From assembly GCA_002162955.1 (NCBI GenBank), contig MABD01000002.1, positions 1 to 64,000 of the forward strand: a stretch of 64,000 nucleotides of DNA. Direction: 5' to 3'. Positions 7,358 through 14,472 of the stretch are shown one piece after another. Origin of the DNA: Gammaproteobacteria bacterium 45_16_T64 (lineage in GTDB: Bacteria > Pseudomonadota > Gammaproteobacteria > Pseudomonadales > Ketobacteraceae). The notes beneath the pieces are model-generated. The model made no database searches and was not told where the DNA came from. It saw nothing but the letters and a program-made list of their open reading frames with translations. The translations under genes and the position numbers were made by a program. Numbering within the stretch: position 1 is the stretch's first letter; the number at the start of each line of letters is the position of its first letter.

Positions 7358-9559
7358 TTACCGTTCTCTCTTCAACTTTAATGCTGCCTGCTGAACCACC
7401 CGCGACTCTTCTATAAAAAACACTGCAGGTTTGCCGATTGGTGCGTTAACAATAAATGTATCACCCCCCCTCGGGATATCGAAACCCTCAGAAGGATTCC
7501 AGAAGTTTTTCCATCGCCCTTCAGGTAAATGAATCTCCACTGTCGTCGCCCCCATATCAAGAACCGGAGCCACTATCAAATCCGAGCCAAGCATGTAATG
7601 CAAATTGTTCTTACTCATTGACTGAAAGTAGAGATCATCTTCGAAATGCAACATAGGGTGACGAACCAACGGATAACCCTTTTTTGTAGCCTCGTCAAAT
7701 AATCGATCGCGATAAACTGAAAGCTCCGCGTAGACACGCGCAAATGTCGAAAACTGAGACATCGTCTTTTCGTTACTGTATATCTGCACACTGCTGTCGG
7801 GCGCCAAGCCTTCGTGAGATCTAAACATAGCCGTAAAAGCATTCACTTCCATCCAACGCATTAGTAGCTCTTCGCTACGCTTGAGACCAACTCCCTGAAA
7901 CGTTAGGGACGTATATCCGCCTATATCGCTATGATTAATTGCCAATCCCGACATCCCACCGTTCAACAAACCGATAACGGAGCTTTTTATTCCATCATAA
8001 TGGTCCCAGGTTACAGCCTGATCTCCAAGCCAGAAAGCGCTACTGAATGAAGGGCTGGTGGTAAATCCTGAACGCATAAAAAATAGCGCTTCGCCCGTAA
8101 GTCCTACCTCGGCAATTGCTTCGGCATTAATTTTAGCCCACTCAACAGGGTATATATTATGAAACTCCTGCCCCTCAGAACCATCAAATAGAACAGAGTC
8201 GAACGGTAGCGCCTCGCCAAAATCAGCCATCCAGCCCGACAATCCAACTCCAATCATCTGGTCTATAATGACATCCTTCATCCAGCGACGAGCATCAGGG
8301 TGAGTCAGATCCACAATGCCCGCATCAAAATCCGTTATCTCAATAGGGAATGGTGAACCATCTTCTTTTTCCACGAGGTATCCTAATGCTAGCGCTTCCT
8401 GATACAAATTACGCTTCACATTCCCCTTTGCTTCCGCATCAACTAAAAAGGGATTAACATAACCCAGCACGCGAACACCTTCTTGATCCAACTCTTCAAG
8501 CATCTCATCCCAGCCAGGGTAGCGATCCTCGTCCAATTCCCAATTCCACCACAATTGCGACCCCGCGCCACCCAACGTCACTCTTTTCCCTACCCAATCT
8601 TGCAACCACAAGGCACTTATTGGAGCACCGCTGTTATATAATTGATGCCATACCTTGGTGACTTTTTCCGTACCACCTTGTAGCCCTATAATTGCACCTC
8701 TATTAGCCCAATCAGGCAATGCAGGCATTCTGCCTGAATAATCAGTAAAACCCTCAATCAGATCAAGCATACTCTCACCCTGTAGAATCTGCCCACTCAT
8801 TCGATCGCCAAACAAGTGAACAGTAACACGCTCATCCTGTCGCAAATCAAACCTTGAATATTCAGTATTCTCCAAAAAAAGTGAACGATGCATATTCGAT
8901 ATGTATTGAGGAATACTGTAATAACTGGTTAATGGGTTACCGCTAGACCCTGGAGAGAAAAGATTAACCAAGGTTGATAGCAAAGGTTCCCCTCTGCCAA
9001 CCCCCTGCTCTTGCGTTAGCACAGGAATATTTTGGCCTTTTAGATTTACAAAGCTGTACTGTTCACCAAAACCATAGAAACGCTCGCTCTTCGATGTTTC
9101 GTACTGAAGAGTTAAATGATTAAACTCAGGAACATTAGTGTCTAATGCAAATTTCAACTGTGTTAAATGCAGGTCAAACCTCAATTCAAAGGTAGCATCA
9201 TCGCAATCAAGAAAAACCCCAAAGAACGCGATGCTTACCTCTTGTTGATCCACACCCTGAATTTCTGGAAGCCGGCATACCTTGCTCACCCGCTCAGTGA
9301 CTGAATAGCTTGAACGTTGATCCTTCACACCCAGCACAGTTGAGCCCGCAGATAAAAGCCTTCCATCAGCAGGACTACGCCACAGTATGGGCGCCCCCTC
9401 TCGGCTATGTCGTATAGAAAGCTGATTGCTGTCTATTTCAAACAAGAAATCCCCCAATGCAACCTGGCTCAATGCCAAGTGGTTCGCCTCTCCCCCTCCA
9501 CAACCTTGCAGCAACAGCAGTGACAACAGAAACGTGAGCTTAATTCTTCCTAACCTCAT
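7358..9559 (-). CDS. GH31 alpha-glycosidase, YihQ-like, predicted lipoprotein
   Basis: The start at 9559 is chosen over a longer frame because it follows GGGAGAGGG and begins a lipoprotein signal with lipobox LLQG|C (Cys20), giving 733 residues. The (beta/alpha)8 domain shows the GH31 nucleophile in WMADFGEALP (Asp446) and the acid/base in WLGDQ (Asp513). Overall it resembles E. coli YihQ sulfoquinovosidase (GLQGG, QDW, HSDIGGY and the closing NAPIGKP are kept). The arginine that binds the sulfonate in YihQ (R301) aligns by eye with Gln335, while the W304 equivalent Trp338 remains. It is therefore more likely an alpha-glucosidase-type enzyme on another sugar. It would be anchored in the outer or inner membrane facing the periplasm or outside. 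No transporter lies next to it. Confidence 0.85.
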   Translation of the reverse strand: MRLGRIKLTFLLSLLLLQGCGGGEANHLALSQVALGDFLFEIDSNQLSIRHSREGAPILWRSPADGRLLSAGSTVLGVKDQRSSYSVTERVSKVCRLPEIQGVDQQEVSIAFFGVFLDCDDATFELRFDLHLTQLKFALDTNVPEFNHLTLQYETSKSERFYGFGEQYSFVNLKGQNIPVLTQEQGVGRGEPLLSTLVNLFSPGSSGNPLTSYYSIPQYISNMHRSLFLENTEYSRFDLRQDERVTVHLFGDRMSGQILQGESMLDLIEGFTDYSGRMPALPDWANRGAIIGLQGGTEKVTKVWHQLYNSGAPISALWLQDWVGKRVTLGGAGSQLWWNWELDEDRYPGWDEMLEELDQEGVRVLGYVNPFLVDAEAKGNVKRNLYQEALALGYLVEKEDGSPFPIEITDFDAGIVDLTHPDARRWMKDVIIDQMIGVGLSGWMADFGEALPFDSVLFDGSEGQEFHNIYPVEWAKINAEAIAEVGLTGEALFFMRSGFTTSPSFSSAFWLGDQAVTWDHYDGIKSSVIGLLNGGMSGLAINHSDIGGYTSLTFQGVGLKRSEELLMRWMEVNAFTAMFRSHEGLAPDSSVQIYSNEKTMSQFSTFARVYAELSVYRDRLFDEATKKGYPLVRHPMLHFEDDLYFQSMSKNNLHYMLGSDLIVAPVLDMGATTVEIHLPEGRWKNFWNPSEGFDIPRGGDTFIVNAPIGKPAVFFIEESRVVQQAALKLKRER

Positions 9560-9725
9560 AACCCTCTCCCTACATGTGTATTTGATATATGTTCGTAATC
9601 GAAGAGGATAATACCCACCAATATAAGATAAATCTTGATTGACGATGCCAGACCAATTGACCACCCGCGCCATTCGCTCACGCCCCCATCAAACAAAGCA
9701 CTAGACATTTCAACACGATCACTGC

Positions 9726-9759
9726 ATATTAAAACGGAATACAAATTCGGTTTTAATAT
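9726..9759 (+). promoter_or_regulatory. Inverted repeat just upstream of the SDR ribosome-binding site
   Basis: Two 15-base arms (9726-9740 and 9745-9759) pair with a single mismatch around the loop ACAA: ATATTAAAACGGAAT and ATTCGGTTTTAATAT. The repeat ends three bases before AGGAGG (9763-9768). It could be an operator for a dimeric regulator in the divergent space between the GH31 and SDR genes, or an RNA hairpin that affects translation. Confidence 0.55.
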
Positions 9760-9774
9760 TTTAGGAGGAACGCT

Positions 9775-10602
9775 TTGGAAAATACACCAACAGCTTTAGT
9801 TACTGGGGGAGGCTCTGGCATTGGCAAAGAGATATGCAAACGGTTTTACAAGGCGGGATACAACCTAGTCGTTGTCAGCCTTTTGACTGAAGAGCTAGAA
9901 GCACTAGAAAAGGAACTAAAGGGGTTTGGCTCCACCACGTCACAACAGATAGTCCATACTCTGGCACTCGATCTAACAAGAGATGACGCTACCAAGAAAA
10001 TTTTTGAACTGTGCGATTCAAACAACATCACTATTACCACACTAATAAATAATGCTGGTTTTGGCTTACACGGAAGACACATTGACCTAGACCCGGACCA
10101 ACTCAAATCAATGCTGCTCCTTAATATCATTGCAGTATCAAGCCTGTGCCACGAGATGGCCAATAGGATGAGCAGCGGACAGCACAAAAATGGACCCAGT
10201 AACGCCATCATTAATATAGGTTCAACTTCCGCATTCCAACCGCTGCCAAAGCTTGCTGCATACGCTGCCTCGAAAGCGTTTATAGTGAGTTTTACCGAAG
10301 CCTTAGCCGAAGAATTGCGAAATGAAAATATCGAAGTTCACTGTATATGTCCGGGTACAACAAATACGAAATTCCTAGATGTTGCAGGTTTAAAAGACAC
10401 AACTAGATTTGGTAGCACAGCTTACATCGCACATAAGATTGCAATGTCGCCCACAGATGTCGCAGAAGTTACTTTTAATGCCATCGACAAAAAACAAGTA
10501 ACCTCCACTCCAGGCATAATAAACAATCTTCACCACACCCTAACTAACTGGCTTCCAAAAAGTATTGTAAAGCCAGTGGCAAACCTAATTTTCAATCGTT
10601 AG
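9775..10602 (+). CDS. Short-chain dehydrogenase/reductase (classical type)
   Basis: The 275-residue cytoplasmic NAD(P)-dependent oxidoreductase has the Rossmann glycine motif TGGGSGIGK at residues 10-18, the NNAG motif, catalytic Ser in NIGSTSAFQ and the YAASK active-site Tyr-Lys pair. The PG-TNT segment after the active site fits the classical family. Translation starts at TTG, six bases after a perfect AGGAGG, so the unusual start is well supported. It is convergent with the acetoacetate-decarboxylase-like gene, their stop codons being one base apart. The substrate cannot be read from the sequence. Confidence 0.85.
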   Translation: MENTPTALVTGGGSGIGKEICKRFYKAGYNLVVVSLLTEELEALEKELKGFGSTTSQQIVHTLALDLTRDDATKKIFELCDSNNITITTLINNAGFGLHGRHIDLDPDQLKSMLLLNIIAVSSLCHEMANRMSSGQHKNGPSNAIINIGSTSAFQPLPKLAAYAASKAFIVSFTEALAEELRNENIEVHCICPGTTNTKFLDVAGLKDTTRFGSTAYIAHKIAMSPTDVAEVTFNAIDKKQVTSTPGIINNLHHTLTNWLPKSIVKPVANLIFNR

Positions 10603-10603
10603 C

Positions 10604-11464
10604 TTATTCAGATATCTCTAGCAAATCGGGAACAGCCCCCTCAAAAAACACCGCATCTGTTCCCGGCAATATTTCTTGCCATACCACAGGAGTAAAATCT
10701 AACCTACTCAAATTATCACCCAATTCAAACGTATCATTGGAACCGACTAGACCCATTCTCCCCCACCCTTTAAGCAACGTTTCGGCACGCGTTTGCTCAT
10801 AATCCATAGGCGTCCATGACGTTAGATTTAGCTGCAGCGGTGTAAACAGACCAAACTCCTTGTTCAGTTGAAAACTAACTTCACTTGTGGCGACACTCGT
10901 CTTCCAAAATGTATTTTCTATCGACAACTGCTCGTAGGTCTTTGGGATCCCCCAGATTTCAATGCCTGTTGTAATCGCAAGCGTACTATCCAGAGAAATC
11001 CTCTCAAAATACACTCCTGTATCGGGCATATCACCTTCCAAAAATCCTTTTAACTTCGGAAAGTAAGAGCTTCCAAAACCTATCAGGTTTTCCGCAACGG
11101 ATGCTTTAGCATCACTCGTTACCGCAATGAGTGTAATGATTTCCTGGTACGGACCTAACCCCGCCTCACGATAATCCAGTACATAGACAATCGCCAATCC
11201 CTTATTATTGCCAACCTCTATAGGGTAAAGGTTCTGCGCATTCATTCCAGCTGAGGCTTCATCTAGGTCAATTGTCCCGATAATGGCCATTCCCCATAAA
11301 TTACTTACGTGCAAAGGCAAATATACCTCTTCACCCGTCGAAAGCACAAAGGGAGAAGCCTCTTGCGGATAGTCATCTAGCAAACCGGCCTTTACAGAGC
11401 CCGAAAGTAACGTACCTGTAAGCGCTAAAAACAACAAAACTAATCTATACCTATTCATTCGCAT
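10604..11464 (-). CDS. Secreted acetoacetate decarboxylase-like protein
   Basis: The start at 11464 follows AAAGGA closely, with another ATG two codons on. The product is about 286 residues with a signal peptide (about 1-26, ending VKA|G). The body matches the acetoacetate decarboxylase (ADC) fold, with the characteristic EIWGIPKTYEQL segment. Compared from memory with Clostridium acetobutylicum ADC, the Schiff-base lysine of the PKK motif is kept but the second lysine, which lowers its pKa, is replaced by Thr. A typical ADC is cytoplasmic; this copy is predicted to be exported, so its reaction is uncertain. It might be a lyase or hydratase of the ADC superfamily, or a non-catalytic binding protein. 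Confidence 0.65.
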   Translation of the reverse strand: MRMNRYRLVLLFLALTGTLLSGSVKAGLLDDYPQEASPFVLSTGEEVYLPLHVSNLWGMAIIGTIDLDEASAGMNAQNLYPIEVGNNKGLAIVYVLDYREAGLGPYQEIITLIAVTSDAKASVAENLIGFGSSYFPKLKGFLEGDMPDTGVYFERISLDSTLAITTGIEIWGIPKTYEQLSIENTFWKTSVATSEVSFQLNKEFGLFTPLQLNLTSWTPMDYEQTRAETLLKGWGRMGLVGSNDTFELGDNLSRLDFTPVVWQEILPGTDAVFFEGAVPDLLEISE

Positions 11465-11554
11465 AATTCCTTTTAAAGAGAATTCCATGTTATAAACCAC
11501 AATCTGCGCGGCTTGGGGTCGCAGATAATACACCCAAGAAAGAATGCGTAGTAC

Positions 11555-11592
11555 AAAAAAAACCGGAGCTAGTTATCAGCTCCGGTTTTTTT
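11555..11592 (-). terminator. Terminator of ppiD
   Basis: Nine GC-rich pairs (ACCGGAGCT with AGCTCCGGT) with the loop AGTTATC are flanked by eight A and seven T. It lies about 30 nt past the ppiD stop codon, and a U-tract would follow the stem on the minus-strand transcript. Confidence 0.9.
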
Positions 11593-11620
11593 ATTGGGTC
11601 ATTTTGCTACCAGTAAGAAA

Positions 11621-13513
11621 TTACTGGCGGGTGATAGACGCACTATCTTTTAGTGTCGCCAAATACCCTTCGAAGTCAGTCTTACCGAACCTCCCAGCTA
11701 CGATATTCCCCATCTGTTCTCCCTCTTTATCAGAAAGAGTATAGCCGCCTTCCTTAACACCAGTCAGCAGAACAACAACCCAATCCCCATTAGCCAACCT
11801 GACACTGGCAACAGTCTTTTTGTCTTCTACAGGCTTAGGCAGCTCAAATATCTTATTCACAACCCCGCGATCTAAGGTACTATTTTGACGAGCTACCGCA
11901 TCAGAAACCTGCCACTTTGTTGAGTACTGGCTTTCAATATCATTAGTCGAAGCCCCACTTTCAACTGCAGCAACCACCGCGGCGGCATCTGCCTCGGCTT
12001 TTTCGGCTGATTTTTGCTTCTTAAGAGCAGCCACAACCCGAGAGCGAACACCCTCAAGGCTCAGCGTTTTTGCTTTCTCATGCTCAGCTACTCGTAGAAC
12101 AACTACACCATTACTTGACGTTTCAATTGCTTCGCTGTTCTTTTGGTCTTCTAGTACGACCTCAGAGAAAGCAGCATCCGATAATGACTTGTCTGCAAAA
12201 ATACCTACTCCGCCATTTCGAGTAAACCAATCTGAAGATTGGATATCAATGCCAAATTGCTCAGAGATAACAGATAAGTCGCCAGATTCGAATGCCAATC
12301 GACTCACTTCATCCAGCGCAATCGCAAGCTCCTCCTCCGCTTTCTCAGATTTTAACTCAGCTACTAACCTGCCTCGTTCGGCGTCTATCAATGGAAGATC
12401 TGGAGTTTCTACTTCCACCAACTTTACAATATGATACCCAAATTCAGTCCGAACAATATCCGTCACCTCACCCTTATCCAAAGCGAATAAGGCATCATCA
12501 AAAGAAGGATCGTAGATACCTTTAGCGCCAAACCCTAGGTCGCCACCAGATCTAGCAGTAGCGATATCTTCAGACATCTCCTGCGCAACCTGATCAAAAT
12601 CAACTCCACTATCAAGTTTTGCCTTAGCACTCTTTATCTTCTCTAGCGCTTCTTCCTCTGATTGGTCGTCATTTATTTCAACCAATATGTGTGACGCTCG
12701 ACGCCGCTCTTTCTTTCTAAGGGCTTCGGACTCACTATCAAAACGGTCTACAATTTCCTCTTCGGTAATGACAACATCGTCATTTTTGAAATCATCAATA
12801 GTCAAATTAACAAAATCAACTTTTACTTTTTCTTGAGACTTATACTGCTCACTGTGAGAAGTGTAATAGGCAAGCAACTCTCCTTCGGCCAGTTCAACAC
12901 TTTCCTCATAGGTCTTCGCACTAATTGTCAACGTGGCAACGTCTCTTTTCTGACCATCCAGCATCACGATACTCTTCAGTTCGTCCGCCGTAACAAAAGC
13001 GCTTCCCGCCACGCCCTTTTGCAACTGTTCAATTAACAAGCTCTGCGTGATTTCGTTAACGAACATCTGCCCACTATAGCCAGCCTGAACCAACACCCGC
13101 TCTAGTTTCTCCTGAGAGTACTTACCACTAACCTCATCAAGGAACATCGGCATTTCCCTAATAAAAGCAGACACTTTTTCCTGTGGCAGATACATACCTT
13201 CGTTTACTACAGCACTTTTCAATAGACTTTTTTGAATCAAGCTATCTTCAACACCAGGGCGTAGCAAATCAGCACTTAGGAATGAGGGGTCAATATTCCC
13301 ACCCATTCGCTGAACAAGATTCTGTCGTTGCTGCTCAATGGTACGATCAATAACCGAGTTGGTGATCTCATCCCCATCAACGACTATGGACACATCGTTT
13401 CTCGCGTTGGCTTGGAAAAGCCCTTGTATTCCAAAAAATGCGAATGGCAAAATGAATATTGTTAATAGAACTTTACCAAACCATCCCTTAAGCAGATCTC
13501 TAAAACCCTGCAT
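11621..13513 (-). CDS. ppiD: Periplasmic folding chaperone PpiD
   Basis: The 630-residue protein is anchored in the inner membrane by one helix near residues 16-35 (WFGKVLLTIFILPFAFFGIQ), with the rest in the periplasm. A SurA-type N-terminal chaperone domain is followed by a parvulin rotamase domain beginning RRASHILVE and ending GYHIVKLVEV, then a C-terminal domain. Family members assist outer-membrane and secreted proteins leaving the Sec translocon; rotamase activity is often weak. It is the last protein gene of the tig-clpP-clpX-lon-hupB-ppiD cluster, separated from hupB by tRNA-Asp and a terminator, so it needs its own promoter. Length and layout are normal. Confidence 0.93.
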   Translation of the reverse strand: MQGFRDLLKGWFGKVLLTIFILPFAFFGIQGLFQANARNDVSIVVDGDEITNSVIDRTIEQQRQNLVQRMGGNIDPSFLSADLLRPGVEDSLIQKSLLKSAVVNEGMYLPQEKVSAFIREMPMFLDEVSGKYSQEKLERVLVQAGYSGQMFVNEITQSLLIEQLQKGVAGSAFVTADELKSIVMLDGQKRDVATLTISAKTYEESVELAEGELLAYYTSHSEQYKSQEKVKVDFVNLTIDDFKNDDVVITEEEIVDRFDSESEALRKKERRRASHILVEINDDQSEEEALEKIKSAKAKLDSGVDFDQVAQEMSEDIATARSGGDLGFGAKGIYDPSFDDALFALDKGEVTDIVRTEFGYHIVKLVEVETPDLPLIDAERGRLVAELKSEKAEEELAIALDEVSRLAFESGDLSVISEQFGIDIQSSDWFTRNGGVGIFADKSLSDAAFSEVVLEDQKNSEAIETSSNGVVVLRVAEHEKAKTLSLEGVRSRVVAALKKQKSAEKAEADAAAVVAAVESGASTNDIESQYSTKWQVSDAVARQNSTLDRGVVNKIFELPKPVEDKKTVASVRLANGDWVVVLLTGVKEGGYTLSDKEGEQMGNIVAGRFGKTDFEGYLATLKDSASITRQ

Positions 13514-13684
13514 AGCTATATCTCTCTTTTCCTACTAATCTGAAAATTACACAAGAGTCTATGGGCCTTGGCGCCAAGATATCGACAACCACACTGCCCA
13601 CCGAACTTATAAATTTATTATCAACCGATCTACAAACCCCAAATACTTCAGTATTTCCAGGTAAAAACGGCCATATTTATACGC

Positions 13685-13720
13685 AAAAAAAAAGCGTATC
13701 AGATGATACGCTTTTTTCTT
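13685..13720 (-). terminator. Terminator after tRNA-Asp
   Basis: The hairpin GCGTATC-AGAT-GATACGC is flanked by nine A and a TTTTTT run, so the stem can extend to about 13 pairs. It lies about 37 nt past tRNA-Asp and would end the tRNA-Asp (or hupB/tRNA-Asp) transcript. Confidence 0.88.
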
Positions 13721-13756
13721 TTGACTTTAAAAGCTTTTGTTCACGTTCCAGTGAAT

Positions 13757-13833
13757 TGGCGGAGCGGACGGGACTCGAACCCGCGACCCCCGGCGTGACA
13801 GGCCGGTATTCTAACCAACTGAACTACCGCTCC
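13757..13833 (-). tRNA. tRNA-Asp (anticodon GTC)
   Basis: A complete 77-nt cloverleaf with encoded CCA. The acceptor arm is GGAGCGG against CCGCTCC, discriminator G, and the anticodon loop CTGTCAC gives GTC for aspartate. It lies 68 nt downstream of the hupB stop, with no clear promoter in between. Cotranscription with hupB is therefore possible. Confidence 0.97.
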
Positions 13834-13901
13834 GCATTATTCAACATGAAAATCGTTAAAAACCTTTGTTCTAATAAGTCATGGCACTACCGTTAACGCT
13901 T

Positions 13902-14177
13902 TTAGCTATTAACCGCATCTTTAAGTGCTTTCCCAGCTTTAAAGCTAGGAATTGTTGCTGCAGGAATATCGATCGGGTCACCTGTTTGCGGGTTACGACC
14001 TGTACGAGCAGCACGCTCTTTAACAGAAAAAGTACCAAAACCAACCAAAACGACCTGCTCGCCTTTAGTTAACGCGCCAGTCACAGATTCAAGAACTGCA
14101 TCCAGTGCTCGACCCGCTTGCGCTTTTGGAATATCAGCTGAAGCAGCAACTGCGTCGATTAATTCTGATTTATTCAC
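13902..14177 (-). CDS. hupB: DNA-binding protein HU-beta
   Basis: The 91-residue nucleoid protein bends and compacts DNA as a dimer. It has the standard HU length and sequence: [11 protein letters not shown] at the start, the [27 protein letters not shown]-binding arm region around residues 42-65, and a closing [13 protein letters not shown]. Translation begins at GTG, six bases after AGGGGA. Placement between lon and ppiD is the normal gammaproteobacterial order, which points to hupB rather than hupA. A tRNA-Asp gene follows. Confidence 0.96.
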   Translation of the reverse strand: MNKSELIDAVAASADIPKAQAGRALDAVLESVTGALTKGEQVVLVGFGTFSVKERAARTGRNPQTGDPIDIPAATIPSFKAGKALKDAVNS

Positions 14178-14410
14178 AAGAATCCCCTTTTAATTTTTTG
14201 TCTACTGATAACACCCAAAATAACGAGTAGGAATCTATAGAACCGTTTATTTTCGGGCCTTTACGCCCACCCCAAATGGAGGAGCCACTTTATACCAACT
14301 TCGAAAACGCACTGTCAAGCATACACTTTGAAGGACAAACATTTATTTTTTTTCAAGGCCTATTTGATATATTTCTATACATAAAAGTTCATTAAATCGC
14401 ACAGTTTGAG

Positions 14411-14446
14411 CAATAAAAAGCATTAACAGCGTAAACTGTTAATGCT
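14411..14446 (-). terminator. Terminator of lon
   Basis: Eleven pairs (AGCATTAACAG with CTGTTAATGCT) enclose a six-base loop, followed on the minus strand by TTTTATTG. It lies 27 nt past the lon stop codon. Confidence 0.85.
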
Positions 14447-14472
14447 CTCGACTAAACCACTTTTTCCAAAAA

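Noticed and set aside
7358-9559. Calling the GH31 gene a sulfoquinovosidase
   Set aside because: The sulfonate-binding arginine appears to be replaced by Gln and no sulfoquinovose pathway genes are nearby.
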